Shown piece by piece: positions 37,783 through 46,256 of a stretch of 64,000 nt of DNA. The stretch is from Sphaerotilus montanus (GTDB lineage: Bacteria; Pseudomonadota; Gammaproteobacteria; Burkholderiales; Burkholderiaceae_C). Both the position numbers and the translations under genes were made by a program. Under the pieces are notes generated by a model, which was given only the letters and a program-made list of their open reading frames with translations, searched no databases and was not told the origin of the DNA. The stretch covers positions 2,418,001-2,482,000 of the forward strand of contig NZ_JACCFH010000001.1 of assembly GCF_013410775.1 (NCBI RefSeq). Direction: 5' to 3'. The stretch's first letter is position 1, and every line of letters starts with the position of its first letter.

Positions 37783-38955
37783 TTACTTGCGGGCAGCGAC
37801 CACTTCGGCCGGCTGGACGATCTGCTCGGTCTTGTTGGACCAGCTGTTCTTGGTGTACGTGATCACGGCGGCGATCTCGGTGTCCGAGAGCTGTTTCCAT
37901 GCCGGCATCGCACCATTGTTCTGGCCATGCAGCAGCACCGCGATCTGCTTGCCCTTGTCGGCGTCGAGCACGACCGGCGAGGCGTCGAGCGGCTTGATCG
38001 GGCCGGCACCCTTGCCGTTGGCCTGGTGGCAGGCGGCGCAGTTGTTGGCGTAGACCTTCTCGCCGCGGGCGATCAGGTCGGGCAGCTTCCATTCCTTGGC
38101 CGGATCGTCGGCCAGGGCGGCGAGCTTCTTCTTCTCGCCGGCCACCCAGGTGGTGTATTCCGCGTCGGTCACGACCTTGACGTGGATCGGCATGTAGGCA
38201 TGTTCCTTGCCGCACAACTCGGCGCACTGGCCGTAGAAATCGCCGGTGCGTTCTGCACGGAACCAGGTGTCGCGCACGAAACCGGGGATCGCGTCCTGCT
38301 TGACACCGAAGGCCGGAATCATCCAGGCGTGGATGACGTCATTGGCGGTGGTGATGATGCGGATCTTCTTGCCGACCGGCACGACCAGCGGGTTGTCCAC
38401 CTTCAGCAGGTAGTTGTCCCCCTCGGGCTTGCCCGCGTCCGACATGGCGCGCTGGGTGGTGTCGAGCGTCTGCAGGAAGCTGATGCCTTCGCCTTCACCC
38501 TTCAGGTAGTCGTAGCCCCATTTCCACTGGTAGCCGGTGGCCTTGATGGTCACGTCGGCGTTGGTGGTGTCCTTCATGGCGACGACGGTCTTGGTCGCCA
38601 TGGCGCCCATGCCGATGACGATGACGAAGGGCACGATCGTCCAGGCGATCTCGACCGCGATGCTCTCGTGGAAGTTCGCCGGCTTGTGGCCCTTGGACTT
38701 GCGGTGCTTGATGATGGAATAGAACATCACGCCGAACACGGCCAGACAGATCACGCCGCAGATGACCATCATCACCACGTGCAGCCAGTGCTGTTCGGCG
38801 GCGATCTGCGTGGCGGGCGTCTGGAAGTCCATCTGACGCACGCCCGGGCCACCCGGCAGGTCATTCACTGCCAGCGCCACGGTCGTGGCCATGGAAGCAC
38901 ATGCAGCCAGACTCCACTGGCTCGCATGGCGCCACAGAGCTTTCTTCATCATCAT
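37783..38955 (-). CDS. coxB: Cytochrome c oxidase subunit II with fused cytochrome c (caa3 type)
   Basis: 390 residues. A signal-like start and two membrane helices are followed by the CuA domain (CAELCGKEHAYM, Cys244 and Cys248). A C-terminal c-type cytochrome has CAACH at 306-310 and a likely Met ligand in GAMPAW. The fused heme lets the enzyme take electrons from soluble or membrane donors without a separate docking cytochrome. Three ATG codons in a row (38955, 38952, 38949) open the gene. Two FNR/Anr-type boxes lie about 150-180 bases upstream. Confidence 0.97.
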   Translation of the reverse strand: MMMKKALWRHASQWSLAACASMATTVALAVNDLPGGPGVRQMDFQTPATQIAAEQHWLHVVMMVICGVICLAVFGVMFYSIIKHRKSKGHKPANFHESIAVEIAWTIVPFVIVIGMGAMATKTVVAMKDTTNADVTIKATGYQWKWGYDYLKGEGEGISFLQTLDTTQRAMSDAGKPEGDNYLLKVDNPLVVPVGKKIRIITTANDVIHAWMIPAFGVKQDAIPGFVRDTWFRAERTGDFYGQCAELCGKEHAYMPIHVKVVTDAEYTTWVAGEKKKLAALADDPAKEWKLPDLIARGEKVYANNCAACHQANGKGAGPIKPLDASPVVLDADKGKQIAVLLHGQNNGAMPAWKQLSDTEIAAVITYTKNSWSNKTEQIVQPAEVVAARK

Positions 38956-39048
38956 CTGCGCTCTCTTTCTCTACCAGATCGGGGCCGGCGGGCCACCGTG
39001 GACATAGTGTCTTGCCTGTCTGCAAACATGCCCCACCAGCGCCGATCC

Positions 39049-39072
39049 GTCATCCGGAAGAGTCCGGATGAC
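39049..39072. other. Perfect 10-bp hairpin without U-tract
   Basis: GTCATCCGGA-AGAG-TCCGGATGAC forms a perfect stem and tetraloop in the 276-base spacer between the methyltransferase gene and coxB. No T-run follows on either strand. It may be a terminator needing other factors for the methyltransferase transcript, or a structured leader of coxB. Confidence 0.55.
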
Positions 39073-39098
39073 AGGAGGGGAAGGCCAGCGGGTGTGGA

Positions 39099-39112
39099 TT
39101 GATCAACATCAG
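39099..39112. promoter_or_regulatory. FNR/Anr-type box 1 upstream of coxB
   Basis: TTGAT-CAAC-ATCAG matches the oxygen-sensing FNR/Anr consensus TTGAT-N4-ATCAA at 9 of 10 positions. It is 32 bases (about three helical turns) from a second such box, and about 150 bases upstream of the coxB start. Confidence 0.6.
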
Positions 39113-39130
39113 CCATGATCCTGAATTTCT

Positions 39131-39144
39131 TTGATCTGGATCAT
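39131..39144. promoter_or_regulatory. FNR/Anr-type box 2 upstream of coxB
   Basis: TTGAT-CTGG-ATCAT matches the FNR/Anr consensus at 9 of 10 positions. Both neighbouring genes run on the minus strand, so coxB is the likely target. Two boxes on the same helix face suggest oxygen-dependent control of the oxidase operon. Confidence 0.6.
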
Positions 39145-39231
39145 TGCAAAAGCTATCGAGCAATCTGTGAATTTTAGGTGCGGATATCGACACGGGGCAA
39201 TGTTTCGCACGGCGTGGTGTCTGTGCTGCAC

Positions 39232-40146
39232 TCACTCGGTGCGCCCGGGGTTGCGCTGGCGCGTCATTTCGCGCATGGCGTCCAGCGAAATCTCGGTCTG
39301 CGCCTGCATCCGTGCCCGGGTGACCGGACGGAACGCATGTCCGTAGATGATCTCGAAGCCCAGGTGCAGCCGCCCGTCGGCACCGGTCAGATGCTGTGTC
39401 AGGGCGGCGTCCAGTTTGCGGCGCCAGTCACGGCTGCGCAATCCGGGTTGACGCGCAGGTGCGGTGTTGCAGCCGAGTCCGCGCAACTCGGCCAGCAGCG
39501 CCGCGGGGTTGTCCCAGGTCAGCGTCAGGCGCTCCATGTCCATGACCGGATCGGCGAATCCGGCGTGCACCAGTTCGTCGCCCAGGTCGTGCATGTCGAT
39601 CCACGGGCTGCCCGGCGGGCCCCAGCCCAGGTCGGCATAGACCGCGCGCAGTTCCTTGAGCGTGTCCGGTCCGAAGCACGAGAACATCAGGAAGCCGTCC
39701 ACCTCCAGTGCCGCGTGCCAGCGCGACAGCAGTGCGGGCAGGTCGTCGATCCAGTGCAGCATCATGTTCGCCCACAGCAGCTCGGCGGTGGGTGGGGCCG
39801 CGGGCCCCTCGGCCCGGGCTGGCTGGCCGATCAGGCGCTGCCACCAGCGGGGGGCCGTGCCCGTGCCGGGGGCTTCGGGCAGCGGCTGGTCATCGCAGCC
39901 GCAAGGCAGGAGGCGTGCCTGCGGATACTGTGCCTTCAGCAGGGTGGCGCTGCCCGAGGTGGGGCTCCACCAGTCGATCACCCGGGTGGGCTGGCGGCGC
40001 ACCAGCGACAGGCGATCGGCCATGCGGCGGGCGATCTCCTCGTGCAGCCAGGGCGCGGCGTGGCCGGTGGCGCGTCGGAGGTGGCGTTGCAGCGCGGCGG
40101 GGTCGATCCGGGGCGTGCGGCGGGCGGTGGGAGTGGATTCGGCCAT
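39232..40146 (-). CDS. BioC-like SAM-dependent methyltransferase
   Basis: Cytosolic protein of 304 residues resembling malonyl-ACP O-methyltransferase. ANMMLHWIDDLPALLSRWHAALEVDGFLMFSCFGPDTLKELR is the conserved BioC core. The expected SAM-binding glycine motif near residue 57 reads VIDWWSPTSGSATLL, without the usual GxGxG. It may therefore be diverged or inactive. No biotin genes lie nearby. It is divergent from comF with a 28-base spacer. Confidence 0.75.
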   Translation of the reverse strand: MAESTPTARRTPRIDPAALQRHLRRATGHAAPWLHEEIARRMADRLSLVRRQPTRVIDWWSPTSGSATLLKAQYPQARLLPCGCDDQPLPEAPGTGTAPRWWQRLIGQPARAEGPAAPPTAELLWANMMLHWIDDLPALLSRWHAALEVDGFLMFSCFGPDTLKELRAVYADLGWGPPGSPWIDMHDLGDELVHAGFADPVMDMERLTLTWDNPAALLAELRGLGCNTAPARQPGLRSRDWRRKLDAALTQHLTGADGRLHLGFEIIYGHAFRPVTRARMQAQTEISLDAMREMTRQRNPGRTE

Positions 40147-40174
40147 GGTGGTGGAACTGTATAGTCAGCCGCAC

Positions 40175-40939
40175 ATGGCGTTTCTTTCCTCCCGGCCCGT
40201 TCTCGCCTGGCGTGCCTTCGCGGCGGCCTGGCGCTGGTCGCCTGGTTCCGCCTGCCAGGTCTGCGCCACCTGGCAGCGCGACGCGGTCTGCTGCGATTGT
40301 CAGCGCCGGTTCCGCCACACGAGGCGCCACCGCTGCCGCTGCTGTGCGGCACCGCTGGCAAGCCTGAGCGAGGTCTGCGGCCGCTGCGTCCTGCGTCCGC
40401 CGGCCTTCGACCAGACGCTGGCGGCGCTCGATTACGCCTATCCCTGGGACGGGCTGATCACGCGCTTCAAGTTCGGTGGAGCCTGCGAGCTGGCGGGGCC
40501 GCTGGCGGATCTGATGAGCGACGCGCTCTGGACCGCCGCGGAACAGACCGGATTCGAGCCGCCCGACGTGCTGCTGCCGGTGCCGCTGTCCGCCGCCCGG
40601 CAGCGTGCGCGCGGCTACAACCAGGCGTGGGAGCTGGCCCGCCGCGTCGGTCCGGCGCTGGAGGTGCCGGCCCAGGCGCGCTGGGTCGAGCGGGTGCTCG
40701 ACACGCCGCACCAGACCGGCCTGCCGCGGGCCGGGCGCCTGCTCAACCTGCGCGGCGCGTTTGCGGTGACAGCGGCGGGCCGGGCTGGTCTGGCGGGCCG
40801 CCGGGTGGCGATCCTCGACGACGTGATGACGACCGGTGCGACGCTGGATGCGCTGGCCGCGACCGTGCGCCGGGCCGGCGCCACGGCGGTGCAGAGCTGG
40901 GTGCTCGCGCGCACGGTGAGCGATGATGCGGCCCCCTGA
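40175..40939 (+). CDS. comF: ComF-family phosphoribosyltransferase-like protein
   Basis: 254 residues. An N-terminal zinc-ribbon with Cys pairs (CQVCATWQRDAVCCDC, CRCCAAPL, CGRC) is followed by a type I PRTase domain with the PRPP motif VAILDDVMTTGAT. ComF proteins are needed for DNA uptake in competent bacteria and occur widely elsewhere. Start ATG 40175 is divergent from the methyltransferase gene; trmL follows 27 bases later. Confidence 0.9.
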   Translation: MAFLSSRPVLAWRAFAAAWRWSPGSACQVCATWQRDAVCCDCQRRFRHTRRHRCRCCAAPLASLSEVCGRCVLRPPAFDQTLAALDYAYPWDGLITRFKFGGACELAGPLADLMSDALWTAAEQTGFEPPDVLLPVPLSAARQRARGYNQAWELARRVGPALEVPAQARWVERVLDTPHQTGLPRAGRLLNLRGAFAVTAAGRAGLAGRRVAILDDVMTTGATLDALAATVRRAGATAVQSWVLARTVSDDAAP

Positions 40940-40966
40940 CCGTCCGCTGTTCCGCTACGCCGCACC

Positions 40967-41437
40967 ATGTTCCGCATCGTCCTCGTCCACCCCGAAATCC
41001 CGCCCAACACCGGCAACGTGATCCGGCTGGCGGCCAACACCGGCTGCGCGCTGCACCTGGTCGAGCCGCTCGGCTTCTCGATGGACGACAAGCTGCTGCG
41101 CCGCGCCGGGCTCGATTACCACGAGTACGCGCCGGTGCGCCGGCATGCCTCCTGGGACGCGCTGATCGCCGATTGCGCGCCGGACCCGACCCGGATGTTC
41201 GCGCTGACCACCCGCGGCAGCCGGCCGTTCGCCGAGGTGGCGTGGCAGCCGGGCGACTGGCTGGTGTTCGGCTGCGAGACGAGTGGGTTGCCACCGGCCT
41301 TGCGCGACACGTTTCCGGCGGATCAGCGCGTGCGCCTGCCGATGCGGCCCGAGCAGCGCAGTCTCAACCTGAGCAATGCGGTGGCGGTGACGGTGTTCGA
41401 GGCGTGGCGCCAGAACGGCTACGGCGGGGCGGTCTGA
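40967..41437 (+). CDS. trmL: tRNA (cytidine(34)-2'-O)-methyltransferase
   Basis: SPOUT-fold enzyme of 156 residues that methylates the wobble ribose of leucine tRNAs. The knot motifs are visible: PEIPPNTGNVIRLAANTGCALHLVEPLGF, VFGCETSGLP and LNLSNAVAVTVFEAWRQ. The length is typical. It is convergent with gpsA, with the two stop codons adjacent. Confidence 0.95.
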   Translation: MFRIVLVHPEIPPNTGNVIRLAANTGCALHLVEPLGFSMDDKLLRRAGLDYHEYAPVRRHASWDALIADCAPDPTRMFALTTRGSRPFAEVAWQPGDWLVFGCETSGLPPALRDTFPADQRVRLPMRPEQRSLNLSNAVAVTVFEAWRQNGYGGAV

Positions 41438-41438
41438 A

Positions 41439-42422
41439 TCAGCTTTCGGCGCGGGCGCCGCGCTGCATCAGCGCCTGCACGGCCTGCTGCGGGGTCCACT
41501 CGCCCTGCAGCACGGCCACCACGGCGCGCGTGATCGGCATCTCCACGCCCAGCGCCTGCGCCCGGTCGAGCACGGTGCGGGCGCTGTAGACGCCTTCCGA
41601 GACATGGCCCAGGTCTTCGAGGATGTGGGCCAGCGTCTTGCCTTCGGCGAGCTGCAGGCCGACGCGGCGGTTGCGCGACAGGTCGCCGGTGGCGGTCAGC
41701 ACCAGATCGCCCAGGCCGGACAGGCCCATGAAGGTCTCGGCCTGCGCACCCAGCGCCAGCCCGAGCCGGGTCATCTCGGCCAGTCCGCGGGTGATCAGCG
41801 CGGCGCGCGCGTTCAGGCCCAGCGCCAGTCCGTCGGCCATGCCGGTGGCGATGGCCAGCACGTTCTTCACCGCGCCGCCCACTTCCACGCCGACCGGGTC
41901 GGTGGAGGAATAGACGCGCAGCGTCGGGCCGTGCAGCGCGTCCACGGCCGCCTGGCGCAGCGCGGCGTCCTGGCTGGCGGCGACGAGCGCAGTGGGCTGG
42001 CCGCGGGCGACTTCGAGCGCGAAGCTCGGTCCGCTGAGCACGCCCGCGCGCAGGCCGGGTGCCGCCTGCCGGGCGATCTCGTGGCCGAGCAGGCCGGTGC
42101 CGGCTTCGAAGCCCTTGCTGAGCCAGAGGGTGGCGGTGCCGTCCGGCAGGCGCTGCAGCATCTCGCGCAGCGCGGCCGTGGGCGTGGCCACGATGACCAG
42201 CCCCGTCAGCCCCGCATGGGCGACGGCGCCGGAAAAATCCGAGGTGAGTGCCAGCGCAGCCGGCAGGGCCACGCCGGGCAGGTAGCGCGCATTGCACCGC
42301 GAGGCCGCGATCTCGCGGGCCTGGCGGTCGTCACGGGCCCAGAGGACCGTGGGGTGGCGGGTGGCGGCCTGCGCCGCCAGCGCGGTGCCCCAGGCACCGG
42401 CGCCGAGCACCGTGATCTGCAT
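41439..42422 (-). CDS. gpsA: NAD(P)-dependent glycerol-3-phosphate dehydrogenase
   Basis: Makes sn-glycerol 3-phosphate for phospholipid synthesis, 327 residues. The Rossmann motif [10 protein letters not shown] is at the N-terminus, with the catalytic-region [19 protein letters not shown] and [20 protein letters not shown]. It follows secB by 24 bases, the usual pairing. The glutaredoxin gene (grxC) often found with secB is absent here. Confidence 0.96.
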   Translation of the reverse strand: MQITVLGAGAWGTALAAQAATRHPTVLWARDDRQAREIAASRCNARYLPGVALPAALALTSDFSGAVAHAGLTGLVIVATPTAALREMLQRLPDGTATLWLSKGFEAGTGLLGHEIARQAAPGLRAGVLSGPSFALEVARGQPTALVAASQDAALRQAAVDALHGPTLRVYSSTDPVGVEVGGAVKNVLAIATGMADGLALGLNARAALITRGLAEMTRLGLALGAQAETFMGLSGLGDLVLTATGDLSRNRRVGLQLAEGKTLAHILEDLGHVSEGVYSARTVLDRAQALGVEMPITRAVVAVLQGEWTPQQAVQALMQRGARAES

Positions 42423-42446
42423 TGCGCGAACCTGCCTGTCAGCGGA

Positions 42447-42905
42447 TCAGCTGTTCAGCGCTTGCTGGCCTTGCTGCTGCTGGGCTTCGTACATGGCCTG
42501 GAAGTTCACTTCGGCCAGATGCACGGGCGGGAAGCCGGCGCGGGTGATCGTGTCGGCCACCACGGCGCGCAGGTAGGGATAGACGATGCCGGGGCAGGCG
42601 ATGCCCAGGATCGGCTGCATCTGCTCGGGGTCGATGTTGCGGATCTCGAAGATGCCGGCTTCCTTGGCTTCGCACAGGAACAGGGTGCGGTCGCCGAGCT
42701 TGGTGGTGACGGTGGCGGTCACGCAGACTTCGTAGATGCCATCGGCGACGGGGCCGACTTCGACGCCGAGGTTGATGTCCACGGCCGGCTGGCCCTGCTC
42801 GATGAGGATCTGCGGCGAGTTCGGCTGTTCGAGCGACAGGTCCTTCAGGTACACGCGCTGGATCTGGAACACGGGTTGTTCTTGCGTGTCGATTGCGTCA
42901 GCCAT
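42447..42905 (-). CDS. secB: Protein-export chaperone SecB
   Basis: Tetrameric cytosolic chaperone of 152 residues that keeps precursors unfolded for SecA. The core [21 protein letters not shown], the [10 protein letters not shown] segment and [32 protein letters not shown] are conserved. The C-terminus ends in a Gln-rich tail that may contact SecA. It is upstream of gpsA and divergent from the phosphatase gene. Confidence 0.97.
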   Translation of the reverse strand: MADAIDTQEQPVFQIQRVYLKDLSLEQPNSPQILIEQGQPAVDINLGVEVGPVADGIYEVCVTATVTTKLGDRTLFLCEAKEAGIFEIRNIDPEQMQPILGIACPGIVYPYLRAVVADTITRAGFPPVHLAEVNFQAMYEAQQQQGQQALNS

Positions 42906-43001
42906 GGTCGGGTTCTCGGTGGGGAAAAATCAATAAAACGCACGGGGTCGGTGCGGGTCGGCGGGAATATAGCAGCAGCGCTCCAGCGCATACTTGACCG
43001 C

Positions 43002-43679
43002 ATGGCGCACCTCACCCTCATCCGTCACGGAGAAACCGACTCGAACCGCGTCCACCGCTTCCAGGGGCAGATGGACGTGCCGCTCAACGCCACCGGCCTG
43101 CTGCAGGCCGAGCGGCTGGCCGAGCGGCTGGCCGAGGAACGCTTTGATGTGGGTGTGGTCAGCGACCTGTCGCGCACCCGGGCGACCGCCGCGCCGCTGG
43201 CCGAGCGGATCGGGCTGACGCTGCGGCAGGACGCCCGCTGGCGCGAGCAGCATTTCGGGGTCTTCGAGGGGCAGCAGGTCCCCGACATCCTTGACCTGCA
43301 CCCGGACCTCTGGGCCCAGTGGGTGCGGCAGGACGCCGACTTCGCGCTGCCCGGTGGCGGCGAGAGCATCCGGGCCTTCCACACGCGGGTCTGGTCGGCG
43401 CTGGATGCGCTGGCCGCCGCGCATGTCGGGCAGCGGGTGCTGGTGGTGACGCACGGCGGCGTGCTGGACATGGTCTGGCGCACGGTGCGCGGCCAGCCGC
43501 TGTCGAGTGCGCGGCAGTGCGCGATTCCGAATGCGGGCATCAACCGCCTGCACTGGCACGGCCCCGGGCGCGCCGAAATCGACGTCTGGGCCGACGATGC
43601 CCACCTCGCCGGCCTGCCGCCGCAGCCGTCGACGGTGTCGCTGAGCGTGCGTTACGGCGCGGGCGTGTCGGCGCCCTGA
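43002..43679 (+). CDS. Histidine phosphatase (phosphoglycerate-mutase-like)
   Basis: 225 residues. The catalytic signature LIRHGETDSN is near the start and the second histidine is in VVTHGGVLD. These enzymes are cofactor-dependent mutases or broad phosphatases; size and motif fit the GpmB/CobC-like group. ATG 43002 is chosen because upstream sequence is the secB promoter region. The 3' end overlaps the convergent thioredoxin-like gene by 28 bases. Confidence 0.9.
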   Translation: MAHLTLIRHGETDSNRVHRFQGQMDVPLNATGLLQAERLAERLAEERFDVGVVSDLSRTRATAAPLAERIGLTLRQDARWREQHFGVFEGQQVPDILDLHPDLWAQWVRQDADFALPGGGESIRAFHTRVWSALDALAAAHVGQRVLVVTHGGVLDMVWRTVRGQPLSSARQCAIPNAGINRLHWHGPGRAEIDVWADDAHLAGLPPQPSTVSLSVRYGAGVSAP

Positions 43680-44056
43680 ACCCGGTGTGCCGCGGCCAGC
43701 GCGGTGACCGGCCCGGCCAGCGCCGTGCGCACCGTGGCGCCGTCCATCGATCCGGACTGCGCGGCCTGCACCATCCGCTCCAGCGTGCCCGCGTGTGGCA
43801 TCACGGTGCCGAGGAACAGCGGCCGCGGTCCCTGCGCGCCCTTCAGCACCAGCAGCGTCGGGAAGTTCTCGATGTCCAGCGCCTCGTCGCCGAGGGTGTC
43901 GCTGTGGTCCTCGATGTCGATCCAGGCGAAGCGCACGTCCGGGTGCGCCTGCGCGACCTGCGCGAAGGTGGCGGCGTAGGCCTGGCAGGCGACGCACCAG
44001 CCGGCGCACAGGCAGGCGACGGTGAGCGAAGTCGGGGGCTCGGGTGGGACGGACAT
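43652..44056 (-). CDS. Thioredoxin-family protein
   Basis: 134 residues with a thioredoxin fold. The active-site pair is WCVACQAY in place of the usual WCGPC. The cis-Pro loop is NFPTLLV. There is no signal peptide, so it is cytosolic. It is divergent from the cytochrome c pair (69 bases), which may hint at shared control. The C-terminal 30 residues exceed a minimal thioredoxin. Confidence 0.85.
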   Translation of the reverse strand: MSVPPEPPTSLTVACLCAGWCVACQAYAATFAQVAQAHPDVRFAWIDIEDHSDTLGDEALDIENFPTLLVLKGAQGPRPLFLGTVMPHAGTLERMVQAAQSGSMDGATVRTALAGPVTALAAAHRVQGADTPAP

Positions 44057-44125
44057 GGGCCGCCAGTGTATCGACCGTCGCGTAGCATGTAGCGCATCCT
44101 CTTGGAACGTCCTGGACGAATTCAG

Positions 44126-44830
44126 ATGCCCGTGATCCGACTCTGCGCTGCCTGGCTGGCGCTTCTGGTGCTGCAAGGCGCACAGGCTGCCACCCCGGCG
44201 GCCGCCGCCGACACCATGACCGCCCGCGTCGCCGCCTGCACCGCCTGCCACGGCCAGGAAGGCCGCGCCACGCCCGATGGCTACTTCCCGCGCATCGCCG
44301 GCAAGCCCGCGGGCTACCTGTTCAACCAGCTCGTCAACTTCCGCGACGGCCGCCGCCAGTACCGCCCGATGACGCACCTGCTCGACCACCTGAGCGACGA
44401 CTACCTGCGCGAGATCGCCGAGCATTTCGCATCGCTGGAGGTGCCGTACCCGCCGCCGGCCAAGCCTGGGCTGGCCCCGGCGGTGCTGGCGCAGGGCCGG
44501 GCGCTGGTGCTCAAGGGCGATGCCGCACGCGACATCCCCGCCTGCGTGCGCTGCCACGGCGACGCGATGACCGGGGTAGCGCCGGCCATTCCGGGCCTGC
44601 TCGGCTTGCCGCGCGACTACCTGAACTCCCAGCTCGGCGCCTGGCAGGCTGGCCAGCGCCACGCCGCTGCGCCGGACTGCATGGCCAAGATCACCAGCAA
44701 GCTCACCTCGACCGACATCACCGCCGTCGCCGCCTGGCTGGCCGCGCAACCTGTGCCGGTGCCGTCGAAGGCGGTGGAGCGCTCGGCGCTGGCGCAGCCG
44801 CTGCCGACGGACTGCGGGGGTGTGCAATGA
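44126..44830 (+). CDS. Diheme cytochrome c (c4-like)
   Basis: Periplasmic electron carrier, 234 residues. A signal peptide (LCAAWLALLVLQGAQAA) is followed by heme motifs CTACH at 38-42 and CVRCH in the second half, each with the c4-type pattern IAGKPAGYLFNQL and IPGLLGLPRDYLNSQLGAWQAGQR. Start ATG 44126. Its stop overlaps the next cytochrome gene by 4 bases, so the two probably act as one electron-transfer unit. Confidence 0.9.
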   Translation: MPVIRLCAAWLALLVLQGAQAATPAAAADTMTARVAACTACHGQEGRATPDGYFPRIAGKPAGYLFNQLVNFRDGRRQYRPMTHLLDHLSDDYLREIAEHFASLEVPYPPPAKPGLAPAVLAQGRALVLKGDAARDIPACVRCHGDAMTGVAPAIPGLLGLPRDYLNSQLGAWQAGQRHAAAPDCMAKITSKLTSTDITAVAAWLAAQPVPVPSKAVERSALAQPLPTDCGGVQ

Positions 44831-46113
44831 AGCGCGTCCTCACCTGGGGCCTGGGCGGCCTGCTCGGTGTGCTGGCGCTGGGCGCGGCGGCGATCGCCTG
44901 GCTGGATGCGGCCGACGCGCCACCCTCCGCCAACCCGCGCCCGGTCGCGACCGACGCCGCGGCGATCGACCGGGGCCGCTACCTCGCGCAGGCCGGCAAT
45001 TGCGCCGCCTGCCACACCCGCCGCGGCGAGCCACCTTACGCGGGCGGCGAGGCGCTGGTCACGCCCTTCGGCACCGTCTATGGCGGCAACCTCACGCCGC
45101 ATGCCACCACCGGCCTGGGCGCCTGGAGCACCGACGACTTCTGGCGCGCGCTGCACCACGGCCGTTCCCGCGACGGGCGGATGCTGACCCCCGCCTTCCC
45201 CTATCCGCACTTCACGCAGGTCACGCGCGAGGACAGCGATGCGCTGTTCGCCTTCCTGCGCAGCGTGCCGGCGGTGGACCGGCCGAACACGCCGAACGCG
45301 CTCGCCTTCCCCTACGACACCCAGCTCGCGCTGAAGGTCTGGCGGGCGCTGTACTTCCGGCCCGGCACCTTCGTCGCGCAGCCCGCGAAATCCGCCGAGT
45401 GGAACCGTGGCGCCTACCTCGTCAACGGGCTGGGCCACTGTGCGGCCTGCCACGGCGCACGCAACGCGATGGGCGCGACGATCGCCGGCCGCGAATTCGA
45501 CGGCGCGCCGATTCCGGGGCAGGGCTGGTACGCCCCGGCGCTCACGCTCGCCGCCGAAGGCAGCGTCGCCGCGTGGCCGGTGGCGGACGTCGTGGGTCTG
45601 CTGCGCGACGGCGTGGCGCCGGGCACGGGCGCGGTCGTGACCGGCCCGATGGCCGAGGTCGTCGCCCGCAGCACGCAGCACCTCCGCCTGGCCGACGCGC
45701 AGGCGATGGCCGTGTTCCTGCGGGACCTGCCCGTGCACCCGCCCGAGGAGCCGCCGCGGGTGCGTCCCGCCGACGCCCGCACGCTCGACCGCGGCGCCAG
45801 GCTCTACGCCGACCACTGCGCCACCTGCCACGGCGAGCGCGGCGAGGGCCAGCCCGGCGCCTTCCCCGCGCTGGCCGGCAACCGCGCGGTGACGATGACG
45901 GACCCGACCAACCTCGTGCGCGTGATCCTGCAGGGCGGCTACGGCCCGTCCACCGCAGGCCGCCCGCGCCCGCACGGGATGCCCCCGTTCGGCCACCTCC
46001 TCGACGACGCCGACATCGCCGCCATCACCACCCATGTGCGCAGCGCCTGGGGCAACACCGGAACGCCGGTGAACCAGGTGCAGGTGGTGCAGCTGCGCGA
46101 AGGGCGTGATTGA
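44827..46113 (+). CDS. Triheme cytochrome c, alcohol-dehydrogenase subunit type
   Basis: 428 residues with an N-terminal membrane anchor (GLGGLLGVLALGAAAIAWLDAA) and three heme sites: CAACH twice and CATCH. The arrangement matches the cytochrome subunit of membrane alcohol or aldehyde dehydrogenases (AdhB-like), but no dehydrogenase gene is adjacent. It is coupled to the diheme gene. It may pass electrons from a dehydrogenase elsewhere to the oxidase (inference). Confidence 0.88.
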   Translation: MKRVLTWGLGGLLGVLALGAAAIAWLDAADAPPSANPRPVATDAAAIDRGRYLAQAGNCAACHTRRGEPPYAGGEALVTPFGTVYGGNLTPHATTGLGAWSTDDFWRALHHGRSRDGRMLTPAFPYPHFTQVTREDSDALFAFLRSVPAVDRPNTPNALAFPYDTQLALKVWRALYFRPGTFVAQPAKSAEWNRGAYLVNGLGHCAACHGARNAMGATIAGREFDGAPIPGQGWYAPALTLAAEGSVAAWPVADVVGLLRDGVAPGTGAVVTGPMAEVVARSTQHLRLADAQAMAVFLRDLPVHPPEEPPRVRPADARTLDRGARLYADHCATCHGERGEGQPGAFPALAGNRAVTMTDPTNLVRVILQGGYGPSTAGRPRPHGMPPFGHLLDDADIAAITTHVRSAWGNTGTPVNQVQVVQLREGRD

Positions 46114-46142
46114 ATGTGGTGAAGCATGGGATTTTCGCGCGA

Positions 46143-46159
46143 TGCCTCAATTTGAGGCA
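46143..46159. promoter_or_regulatory. 8-1-8 palindrome upstream of sdaA
   Basis: TGCCTCAA-T-TTGAGGCA is a perfect inverted repeat 98 bases before the sdaA start and 30 bases after the cytochrome stop. It is a candidate operator. It has no U-tract, so a terminator for the cytochrome genes is less likely. Confidence 0.5.
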
Positions 46160-46256
46160 ATCCAGGAAAATCCATGGCGTGACAATGACTTGCGAACACT
46201 CCGCACCGCTTGTGAACAACGTTATCCACAGGCTGCGGGGATAACCGGAGCCGGCC

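Noticed and set aside
46222-46230. Replication origin suggested by a perfect DnaA box
   Set aside because: Only one box, no AT-rich unwinding region, and no dnaA or dnaN nearby.
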